Shown one piece after another: positions 36,173-43,605 of a stretch of 64,000 nt of DNA (positions are counted from its first letter, which is position 1; each line of letters begins with the position of its first letter). The stretch spans positions 558,001 to 622,000 of the forward strand of contig CBDIHK010000030.1 in assembly GCA_965279005.1 (NCBI GenBank). The letters run 5' to 3'. Position numbers and translations under genes: made by a program. This stretch comes from Planctobacterium sp965279005 (GTDB lineage Bacteria > Pseudomonadota > Gammaproteobacteria > Enterobacterales > Alteromonadaceae). The notes beneath the pieces were generated by a model that was not told the origin of the DNA, ran no database searches, and worked only from the letters and a program-made list of their open reading frames with translations.

Positions 36173-36490
36173 ATGGTAACGGGAGCCATTGTAAAATCTC
36201 ATTTTAATTCACTAAAAATACCCATAATCGCACTTTCAATAATTTTACTTTTCTCATGTAAGTCGACCGATGTCACTGTCGCGCCATGGGTGATTGTCTC
36301 TTTTACAGTGACAGAAAAAGGCCACACTACGAATATTGTGGTGCTTGAGGCGAGCCCTGGCGCAGGAGAAGCTATTAAAGCTAAAGCGCTTGATGCTGCA
36401 TCGCAGTTTGTCTATAAGCCTAGAGTTGTAAATGGTAAAGCGGTCACGCAAACAGATGTGACAGCGCGCATTAGCATCGAAATAGAATAG
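36173..36490 (+). CDS. Small lipoprotein with TonB C-terminal-like domain
   Basis: About 105 residues. An N-terminal signal ends in a lipobox-like LLFSC with Cys at about 29. The mature part (VSFTVTEKGHTTNIVVLEASPG ... AASQFVYKPRVVNGKAVTQTDVTARISIEIE) closely resembles the energy-transducer TonB C-terminal fold. It lacks the proline-rich spacer and membrane anchor of true TonB, so energy transduction is unlikely. The ATG at 36173 is preferred over a TTG at 36158. Confidence 0.72.
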   Translation: MVTGAIVKSHFNSLKIPIIALSIILLFSCKSTDVTVAPWVIVSFTVTEKGHTTNIVVLEASPGAGEAIKAKALDAASQFVYKPRVVNGKAVTQTDVTARISIEIE

Positions 36491-36581
36491 ATACCTGGCG
36501 GAAACTTTTTCGTTACACTATTTTGCCTGCAACGCATTATACCTCATACTACAGTAGGTAGCTGACCTAGGGAAAAACACC

Positions 36582-37160
36582 ATGGACGAAAAAATAGTCG
36601 CTAAATTCAACCAAATCTGGGACTCAGCAAAACAAGGCTCACTACTTTCACAAAAAAGTGCGGTCTGTGTTTCGACGATCGACGAGTATGGCTATCCACA
36701 ATCCCGGTTCGTGGACTTAAAAGCAGTCAGCGAAACTGGCGTGACTTTTTGCACGGCCTATGACTCGCAGAAAGGTAAAAACTTGCTGGCAAATCCCAAA
36801 GTCGCACTGACGGCATGGTGGGATCACATTGGCCAGCAGATACGCGTCGTGGGTGAAGCAAAGCCGATAAATGATGATTTGGCTGACAAGTATTGGCAAA
36901 CCCGTTCCCATGAAGCCCAAGTTACATCTACCTGTTTCAAGCAGAGTGAACCTTGGGTATCTGAAACTGACTTGACCGCACATTTCGAAGGGGCATTAAA
37001 GCAATCAGACACGACTATAGCTAGGCCAGGATCTTGGGGTGGTTTTACCATTGCGGTTTCAGAAATTGAATTTTTGGAGTTCAAACAAAACCGAGTCCAT
37101 ACCAGGGAAAAATTCATTAGGGACAAAGACGTTTGGAATATGCTTTTGCTACAGCCCTAA
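36582..37160 (+). CDS. PdxH-like pyridoxamine/pyridoxine 5'-phosphate oxidase
   Basis: A 192-residue flavin-dependent oxidase of the PNPOx family. Conserved features are PQSRFVDLKAVSETG for FMN contacts, YDSQKGKNLLANPKVALTAWW, and the C-terminal RPGSWGGFTIAVSEIEFLEFKQNRVHTREKF, close to the PdxH signature. It is somewhat shorter than E. coli PdxH (218) at the N terminus, and the usual RPE in the signature is RPG. PLP formation is the likely role. A divergent relative with another flavin reaction cannot be excluded. Confidence 0.8.
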   Translation: MDEKIVAKFNQIWDSAKQGSLLSQKSAVCVSTIDEYGYPQSRFVDLKAVSETGVTFCTAYDSQKGKNLLANPKVALTAWWDHIGQQIRVVGEAKPINDDLADKYWQTRSHEAQVTSTCFKQSEPWVSETDLTAHFEGALKQSDTTIARPGSWGGFTIAVSEIEFLEFKQNRVHTREKFIRDKDVWNMLLLQP

Positions 37161-37235
37161 GTAGTCTTGGCTGCCAAGTTGTTGTTATATTTTTCTTGTT
37201 AGGTTAGCTTTTCAAGGTATCTTACCGGTGGTTTT

Positions 37236-37979
37236 ATGATGCAGCATTTTTTCAGATTTGTGATTTTACTATATTTAGTGGTGCTAAGCTGCTTCGCCTT
37301 GCGCGCAGAAACCCTAACGGTTATGTTGTACTCCCCTGCCAACCCTCCCTACGCTGTGCTAGAAGAAAATGGTGTTTCTGGGATATTTGTGGATATATTC
37401 AACCAGGTCTCTGAAATTACAGGTGATGATTTTGAATTTATACATTTACCCATTGCCAGGGCATTACATGAGTTCGACCAAGGACGCATCGATATTGAGC
37501 CTGGGGTGAATCCCAATTGGCGGCAGCATCTCAAAGTACTGGGTCTTTATTCGGTAACTTACGCGATTTCAGAAGAAGTTGTGGTTTTTTCCCCCGGTCA
37601 TTTTAAAGAAGTACTTGAGCCTTCCGATTTGTTTGACGAGGCTGTCGGTATAGTCCGGGGCTTTTCCTATCCACGCTTTGACACCGCCTTCAGCACAGAT
37701 CTTATTATTCGCGTCAATAATGTGTCCCAAACCCATTTATTGGAGCAATTGTTACATCGTCGCTTTGAACAAATTTTTGTGGGTTTGAACACCATCAAGT
37801 ATTTTCAGAAGATTAAGCCCCAATACCGCGTTCTCGAAATCGGTAATGTGGTGGATCGACAGGAAGTTAAAATGCGCGTGCATCCCTCTAATAAAACATT
37901 TATGCCACGGCTCAACAATGCCCTCGAACAGATGCTGAATGCCGGAAAAATAGATGAGATTTACAGTAAATACCAATAA
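37236..37979 (+). CDS. Periplasmic solute-binding protein (family 3 type)
   Basis: A 247-residue secreted protein with a signal peptide ending near LRAE (about residue 25). The mature part resembles amino-acid-type substrate-binding folds (LTVMLYSPANPPYAVLEENGVSGIFVDIFNQV; later NALEQMLNAGKIDEIYSKYQ). No transporter gene is adjacent. Many such orphan proteins in Gammaproteobacteria are not part of an ABC system, and the ligand is unknown. Confidence 0.75.
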   Translation: MMQHFFRFVILLYLVVLSCFALRAETLTVMLYSPANPPYAVLEENGVSGIFVDIFNQVSEITGDDFEFIHLPIARALHEFDQGRIDIEPGVNPNWRQHLKVLGLYSVTYAISEEVVVFSPGHFKEVLEPSDLFDEAVGIVRGFSYPRFDTAFSTDLIIRVNNVSQTHLLEQLLHRRFEQIFVGLNTIKYFQKIKPQYRVLEIGNVVDRQEVKMRVHPSNKTFMPRLNNALEQMLNAGKIDEIYSKYQ

Positions 37980-38022
37980 ATGGTTGCTAACATTTTTAAC
38001 TTTTACCAACCGTCTCAGGTAA

Positions 38023-38634
38023 TTATCGCTTATCCTTCCTGTGCGCAAATTTGTTAAGGTCTTTTTTAGCACTGCCGCGCAGCTCACGGTTGCGCAAATG
38101 CAGCTGATCACCTGTGGTAGCACTTTTATGGAAAGCTTCTTTTACTGCGGAAGAATTGGCATCAAGATGCAATTCGGTAATGCTCCCGCTCCTGTGCCTC
38201 ATGGTTATTGAATCGGCGACCCTGTCTTTGGTTTGGGTTTTAAGTGTTTGATTTTTGGTTTTCGCGGCATTCAGGGAACGGGTATTGCCAGCGGTAACCG
38301 CATTCATAAACTGCTTGCTGTCTACTCTGTCAGCGTGCTTGTGCTGTATCGTGCTGCGCTTGATTGCACGCTTATTAGCCTGTGGTGCCACAGCGGCGCT
38401 GCGGTTCCTCGTTTCTTGCGCTGGAGTATCGCTACGGGGCCTTAGTTGTGCAGATTGGTTCCTATCAGCCGTTTGGTTCCCTTGGGCTCTTGCACCTGCT
38501 AAATTTGGTTTGGCTGATGTTGCGTTATTCTGTGGACGCTGCCAAGCAACTTGGGTACCAGTACCCGGCTTAGACCATGCTTCGGTTGCCGGAGGTTGCT
38601 TTCTGCCGAAAAAAGATTTGAGTTTGTCGAACAT
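38023..38634 (-). CDS. Basic, probably disordered protein of unknown function
   Basis: 203 residues, strongly enriched in Gln, Asn, Ala, Lys, Arg and Thr, with almost no hydrophobic core and no signal peptide. It begins MFDKLKSFFGRKQPP. The C-terminal half holds a more ordered piece (RVADSITMRHRSGSITELHLDANSSAVKEAFHKSA) and a basic tail. No family is recognised. It converges on the solute-binding protein gene, and its stop lies 43 bp from that gene's stop. Confidence 0.6.
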   Translation of the reverse strand: MFDKLKSFFGRKQPPATEAWSKPGTGTQVAWQRPQNNATSAKPNLAGARAQGNQTADRNQSAQLRPRSDTPAQETRNRSAAVAPQANKRAIKRSTIQHKHADRVDSKQFMNAVTAGNTRSLNAAKTKNQTLKTQTKDRVADSITMRHRSGSITELHLDANSSAVKEAFHKSATTGDQLHLRNRELRGSAKKDLNKFAHRKDKR

Positions 38635-38720
38635 AACACCGCCTTAAGACCTACGTCACAATAGAATCGGTATAAACCCCACCTTAGCAGTAAAACCTCT
38701 GTTCAGCAAAGGCGCGTAAG

Positions 38721-40184
38721 TCACAGCATCGGAAAATGCTTTTCTGCGATTTTCTTGCAATAGGCGATGGCCACGTTACTGGGACCGGCTTTATTACATG
38801 GCCTCAGGTGGTTGGCATGCCTGCCCATCCCTGAAAACATGCTGTACCAATCGGCTTTCGGAAGGGAAACTTCCTCCTTAACCTGGCGTATTGCCTGTTC
38901 AAAATCATCACCACGATCCCAAGATTTCAACAGGTGTTTTACCGTTTCCGAGGGTTTTGCTTTTTCCCTGACGTCTATCCAATAGTCGCAATCGTATCGG
39001 GTATTGAGGGCGTAATGCATGGAACAGTAGTCACGCATGCCGTCGAAATGTTTGTTGATAGCCTTGTTGTATTTTTCAATTGCGTTTACATCTACGCTAA
39101 CCTGGTTGAGGACGTCGGCAATGCGCTCAACAGACGTTTGCACCATTTCAAATCCCGCGCCCGACATAGGTTCAATATAGCCCTGGGCATGGCCAATGGC
39201 GACACAATTCCTGAACCAGGGCTGGTCGACCCTACCGGTTTTAACTTTGAGGTGTTGCGCAGTCATGTCGCTGTCTTGCAGCTTTAATACTTCAATCAGT
39301 TCAACGAGCGCATTTTCTTGTTTTATATGCTCTGAACTGTATGCATAGCCACAGGCTTGATACCCGGTTAAGGGAGCTTGCCAAAGCCAACCTGCATCCA
39401 TTGTTGTAAGTGTGGTTTGCGGATGGTAGCCCTGGGTGGTCTCGGTTGGGATATGAGTTAATACCAGTGAGTCGTTGAACAAGGCGTCTTGGTACGAGTT
39501 AAAAAATCGCTTCTGCGTTTTTTGTAATAGTATGGACTGGAAGCCAGAACAGTCGATAAATAGATCCGCGATAAGCGTTTGCCCCGATGCGGTGATGACC
39601 TTTTTGATATCCAGGTCGCGTGAGGTTGCGACACTTCTTACCGCTGCGGTATGCCGGTTGACCCCAGCGGCGCAGGCCCTGCCGCGCACATATTCCACCA
39701 GTTTCTCGGGATTCAAGTGATAGCCATATTCAATTTCGGTTGGCAACTCTGATTTACCCACTGGCGAGCGTTTTTGCAGCGCAAGGTATGCAGATACAAA
39801 ATAGTGTTCAGGCTGGGTATCCGACTGGAAACCTTGGCGTTTTAAGTCACTATTGTAGAAAAACATTTCAGCTGGCTTCTTGTCGAATGCACTGAAATAG
39901 GGGTGGAAGTAACTACCTTGTTGTTTTAAGTTGGCCCAATGCTTGAACAGGATCCCCGTTTTGTAAGTAGCGTCACAGGCTGCCATCCAGTCTGTTTCTG
40001 CTATACCCAGGGAGCTAAAAAAGGAACGCAAACTCGGTGTTGATGAGTTGCCATCGCAAGCCAGGTCTGGGCAATCCCATTCCACTAGGTCAATTTGGAC
40101 TTTTTGTGCTAGTTTTTCTGCGAGGTATAAGGCAGTCATCCAGCCGGCTGTACCGCCGCCGACAATCACAATGTTGCTTAACAT
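38721..40184 (-). CDS. Flavin-dependent tryptophan-halogenase-like protein
   Basis: 487 residues of the tryptophan halogenase family. The FAD motif is IVGGGTAGWMTALYLAEKL. The catalytic Lys equivalent lies in TYKTGILFKHW. FIDCSGFQSILL and the late MSGAGFEMVQTSVERI, typical of the family, are present. The signature WxWxIP is changed to WLWQAP, and the usual VGEATIP-type loop reads CDGNSSTPS. Free-tryptophan chlorination is therefore uncertain. It may use another substrate or have another flavin activity. No biosynthetic gene cluster surrounds it. Confidence 0.8.
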   Translation of the reverse strand: MLSNIVIVGGGTAGWMTALYLAEKLAQKVQIDLVEWDCPDLACDGNSSTPSLRSFFSSLGIAETDWMAACDATYKTGILFKHWANLKQQGSYFHPYFSAFDKKPAEMFFYNSDLKRQGFQSDTQPEHYFVSAYLALQKRSPVGKSELPTEIEYGYHLNPEKLVEYVRGRACAAGVNRHTAAVRSVATSRDLDIKKVITASGQTLIADLFIDCSGFQSILLQKTQKRFFNSYQDALFNDSLVLTHIPTETTQGYHPQTTLTTMDAGWLWQAPLTGYQACGYAYSSEHIKQENALVELIEVLKLQDSDMTAQHLKVKTGRVDQPWFRNCVAIGHAQGYIEPMSGAGFEMVQTSVERIADVLNQVSVDVNAIEKYNKAINKHFDGMRDYCSMHYALNTRYDCDYWIDVREKAKPSETVKHLLKSWDRGDDFEQAIRQVKEEVSLPKADWYSMFSGMGRHANHLRPCNKAGPSNVAIAYCKKIAEKHFPML

Positions 40185-40363
40185 TCAGTTCTCAATCTTA
40201 GATGGCAACAGTGAGGTTCCCTCATCTGGTGCGCTTTTTTCCATCTAGCCTAACGACTATTTGGGGTTGCTTCAATCGCAATGCATAACATTCATTATTT
40301 TTCATTATCGGCCTTTAATATCAAAAACTTGAGCCGGGCACGCTAGTATTGCCGTGGCAGCAT

Positions 40364-40384
40364 TTATTGGGATTTTCCCAATAA
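40364..40384. other. Perfect 8-bp dyad upstream of the GNAT gene
   Basis: TTATTGGG and CCCAATAA around ATTTT lie in the 250-bp divergent region between the halogenase-like gene and the GNAT gene. There is no T-run, so it is more likely an operator than a terminator. Function unknown. Confidence 0.4.
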
Positions 40385-40433
40385 TAAAAGAACAATCCGT
40401 GCTAACCTCAAACAAAGCATTAAAAAAAACTCT

Positions 40434-40985
40434 ATGAAATTTCCAAAACTTTACACTGAGCGTTTGTGCCTGGATCAGCTATCTGAGAAAGACAGTAAAG
40501 AGGTTTTTACCATTTTCTCAGATCCCGATGTGGTGGCGCACTACGATATCGAACGCTTTAATGAGCCCGCAGAAGCATTGCAATTGGTGCAATATTTCCG
40601 TTCTAGGTTTGAGGACAAGACGGGCATAAGGTGGGCAATACGCAAAAAGGGCAGGGCTAGGTTGATAGGGACTTGTGGGTTTAACAGTTGGAATGAATAT
40701 GACCATAGCGCCATTATTGGTTACGACTTGGCGCAAAAGCACTGGGGGCAAGGGTTTGCCTCGGAAGCCGTGGCTGCCATTATTGGCTACGCCTTTAGCA
40801 AAGATTTTCCGTTTTCCGTGAACCGGATAGAAGCCTCCATTTTAGCTGGCAACGCAGCTTCAATTAGCTTGGCAGAAAAGTTAGGATTTAAGTTTGAGGG
40901 AGTTTTGCGTGAGAAAGCGTATTTTGCCAACAAGTTCCACGATATGGCGCTATATAGCCTTTTGCGCAGGGATTGGAAACAATAA
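40434..40985 (+). CDS. GNAT-family N-acetyltransferase (RimJ/RimL type)
   Basis: 183 residues. It starts with KFPKLYTERLCLDQLSEKD, as in ribosomal-protein acetyltransferases. The acetyl-CoA pyrophosphate loop is GYDLAQKHWGQGFASEAV, followed by NRIEASILAGNAASISLAEKLGFKFEGVLREKAYF. This group transfers acetyl groups to amines or protein N termini, and the target is unknown. Monocistronic, convergent with tmcA. Confidence 0.87.
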   Translation: MKFPKLYTERLCLDQLSEKDSKEVFTIFSDPDVVAHYDIERFNEPAEALQLVQYFRSRFEDKTGIRWAIRKKGRARLIGTCGFNSWNEYDHSAIIGYDLAQKHWGQGFASEAVAAIIGYAFSKDFPFSVNRIEASILAGNAASISLAEKLGFKFEGVLREKAYFANKFHDMALYSLLRRDWKQ

Positions 40986-41021
40986 TAGCCAGTGTTTTAT
41001 TAGAGATAATTGAAAGTTAGC

Positions 41022-43139
41022 TTAGGTAAGGCAATGGGCACATATTTGGCGCAACTCTTTTACTACCTGGTTTTTACCGGACAGCCTATGTACCTTCACC
41101 AGTTGTTTCATTGACTGCCGTTTCAATGCAAAGTCTAGCAACAGCGCAACCTGTTCTGTCGTTAGGCACTCAAAAGTATTTGCTTGATAAAGCAGCCGCT
41201 TTAACAGGTGGCCGGTTTGTTCGAATGCGCGGTTGTGGTGGGCAAATATTGTCAACCTATGCACTTCATCAGCGCTTAGGAGGTTAGGTTTTACTACCGG
41301 AATTAGTTCTTTAAGGAGTAGGGTAAGCAACGGGTTGCCGATGCTCTGGTAAAGCTGTGGGCTATTAAACTCAATATGCCTTAGCAGCTCATCTTGCAGC
41401 CGAGGCACCAGCTGTTGTACTTGGTTGGATATGGGCTTTACCAGGATGGCATTGAATTCCGCCGTTGCCTTGTCTTTGTGGCTGCCAAGCAAACAAGTAG
41501 CAAACTTCGCTGCTTGCCAAAACTGAACCAGAGCCCGCGATGCGCCAAATGACGTGCCCAGGACATCGTATTGGTTATATTCAGCCCAATTGTACAGCTG
41601 GGCAAGGCTGGCCCGGCCAATGCCTTTGCCGCGACAATGCCCGTGCACCGCGATCCGTACAATCCTTAGGTATCTGAATTTTAGAAACTGTACATCGCTG
41701 GCCTGGAATGCCAGCTGTTGCGGTAAAAGGTGTCCTAGTACCCTGCGCTCCCCACGGGTGATGCTGGTCTGCAAATCAGGCACTATCCGCTGTCCTTCTT
41801 GGCTGGCCAAAATGACACCAACAAGGGATTGCCCTAGCTTGATGGTAAACAGCATATGGTCTGGTGCATCCAGCATAGCAACTAGATCATCTGGGCTGGT
41901 TTGGTAATGGGCGTCAACAAGCAGTTGGAATGCTTGGTTCAATAAACCTGGTTCTGCTAAAAGCTGTCCTTTTCCGATGAGCTCAAGTGATACTAGTTGG
42001 TTAATGTCCGCAGGTAATGGGGCTGGTTCTTCTGCAACCAGTGGTTTTAAATGCAGACAATGCCACCAGAACGTTTCCAAACAATCGCCCTGGTACCAAC
42101 GGATAGGGTGCTGCAAGTTCGCCTGTTTTAGTTCCGGGCGCAGGCTTTTAAGAAACGGTAAAAAGCGTAGCGCAAAACCCCGGCCGGTGCCTTCATAACC
42201 ATTGACCGTGCTGGCAAACACGATGCGGTGATACTTCTGCGCTAACTTCTTTAGGTGCTCTACTGGTATGGCAGCTGCCTCGTCTACCAACAATAGATCT
42301 GCAACTGGCTGCGCGGCAATAAGCTCGTCAACCGCCACAAACCTAAGGTTCCGCCCAGCATTGGCGGAATGTTTAAAAGCGTGCTGGAACAAGGTTGCAA
42401 CAGAACGTTGATGTGGTGCTGTCACGAGAATTTGCTTATTGCTGTCGCTGATGAGTTGGGCAGCGGCTATCCCCATTGCTGCGGTTTTGCCCCGTCCCCG
42501 ATCAGCCGTGATCACCAATGGCCGGTTCCTGTGCCCGGTGGCCACCTTTTTTATCTGATCGATCACGACAATTTGTTGTGCAAAGGGAGCTGAATTCCTA
42601 TCGCTGCCTATGCCGGCATTGCTACCCTGGATACCTTTGTCACTTACCCGGATAACCCCATCGCTGCTTTCGATGCATTGCGCCAACCAGGCGATAAAAC
42701 CGCTCTGGTTAAAGCTATTCCTAAAACCGTGGGAGATGCGCTGCTGCCATTCTGGGTCTTGATGGGCAGGCCAACTGGGTAGCTGGGGGCACAGCAGCAA
42801 CATCAAGCCATTGCTTTTGATAGTGCCGGCAAGGGCGGCGATACTGCTTGCCCGAAATCCTCTCCAGGCATTGAACACCACAAAATTGTATTCCCGGCCT
42901 AGGTGTTTTTTGTATTGCTGGTTGTCGCTGTGTTGTATTCCAGGATCGTCCAGGCATTCGGCATTGCATGACAGGCATGAAATTGGGCTGCTTGATGACT
43001 GCGATAGGTAACCGACAATTAGTTGCGCCTGTTGCAAGCACCAGCTTTCATTGCCAGATAGCACCATTAATTGGCGGTGGTAATGCCCGGCTGTGCGGTT
43101 GCTAAGTAATGCCTGTAATTGCGGATCCATACACATCAT
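41022..43139 (-). CDS. tmcA: tRNA(Met) cytidine acetyltransferase
   Basis: About 705 residues. It makes N4-acetylcytidine at the wobble base of elongator tRNA-Met using ATP and acetyl-CoA. An N-terminal DUF1726-like domain precedes a helicase-like ATPase with Walker A ITADRGRGKTAAMG and Walker B LLVDEAAAIPVE. A GNAT domain (VRIAVHGHCRGKGIGRASL) and a helical C-terminal tail follow. The order and length match E. coli TmcA. The start is uncertain among close ATGs at 43139, 43136 and 43130 and a TTG at 43148. Confidence 0.95.
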   Translation of the reverse strand: MMCMDPQLQALLSNRTAGHYHRQLMVLSGNESWCLQQAQLIVGYLSQSSSSPISCLSCNAECLDDPGIQHSDNQQYKKHLGREYNFVVFNAWRGFRASSIAALAGTIKSNGLMLLLCPQLPSWPAHQDPEWQQRISHGFRNSFNQSGFIAWLAQCIESSDGVIRVSDKGIQGSNAGIGSDRNSAPFAQQIVVIDQIKKVATGHRNRPLVITADRGRGKTAAMGIAAAQLISDSNKQILVTAPHQRSVATLFQHAFKHSANAGRNLRFVAVDELIAAQPVADLLLVDEAAAIPVEHLKKLAQKYHRIVFASTVNGYEGTGRGFALRFLPFLKSLRPELKQANLQHPIRWYQGDCLETFWWHCLHLKPLVAEEPAPLPADINQLVSLELIGKGQLLAEPGLLNQAFQLLVDAHYQTSPDDLVAMLDAPDHMLFTIKLGQSLVGVILASQEGQRIVPDLQTSITRGERRVLGHLLPQQLAFQASDVQFLKFRYLRIVRIAVHGHCRGKGIGRASLAQLYNWAEYNQYDVLGTSFGASRALVQFWQAAKFATCLLGSHKDKATAEFNAILVKPISNQVQQLVPRLQDELLRHIEFNSPQLYQSIGNPLLTLLLKELIPVVKPNLLSADEVHRLTIFAHHNRAFEQTGHLLKRLLYQANTFECLTTEQVALLLDFALKRQSMKQLVKVHRLSGKNQVVKELRQICAHCLT

Positions 43140-43194
43140 TGACTTCAACGGCTATAATGGCGCACAGTGTATGCAATTGAACCTAGGAATTCTA

Positions 43195-43605
43195 ATGAGA
43201 TTTTTTTCCCGTCGATTGGTGATGCCAAATGACCTTAACCCTGCCAATTTTTTGTTTGGGGGTAGGGCGTTGGAATGGATTGACGAAGAAGCCGCTATAT
43301 ATGCCATGTGCCAGTTGGATACCAAATACTTGGTTACCAAGCACATTGGCGAAATCAGCTTTGAATCCTCCGCGGCAGTTGGGGAAGTGGTGGAGTTTGG
43401 CCTGGCGACGAAAAAGGTGGGGCGTACGTCTCTGACCGTAACTTGTCTGGTGCGCAACAAAGCCAGCAAAAAAACCATCTGCGTAGCTGACGATATCGTT
43501 TTTGTCTGCGTTGACCCTGAAACGCGTTTACCTGCACCCCACAACAAAACACGAGAGGATATAGAAAAACAAACCGAGCTGGAGCTTAAAACGTTGCAGA
43601 TCTAA
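43195..43605 (+). CDS. Acyl-CoA thioesterase (hotdog fold, YciA-like)
   Basis: About 136 residues. RLVMPNDLNPANFLFGGRALEWIDEEAAIYA is the classical cytosolic acyl-CoA thioesterase motif, with the catalytic Asp/Asn region. GEISFESSAAVGEVVEFGLATKKVGRTSLTV follows. The ATG at 43195 has AGGA 8 nt upstream and fits family starts; an upstream in-frame start at 43093 would overlap tmcA and is unlikely. It hydrolyses acyl-CoA esters, and chain preference is unknown. Confidence 0.9.
   Translation: MRFFSRRLVMPNDLNPANFLFGGRALEWIDEEAAIYAMCQLDTKYLVTKHIGEISFESSAAVGEVVEFGLATKKVGRTSLTVTCLVRNKASKKTICVADDIVFVCVDPETRLPAPHNKTREDIEKQTELELKTLQI

Noticed and set aside
43093..43194. N-terminal extension of the thioesterase
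   Set aside because: It would overlap the divergent tmcA start; the ATG at 43195 has a ribosome site and fits family length.
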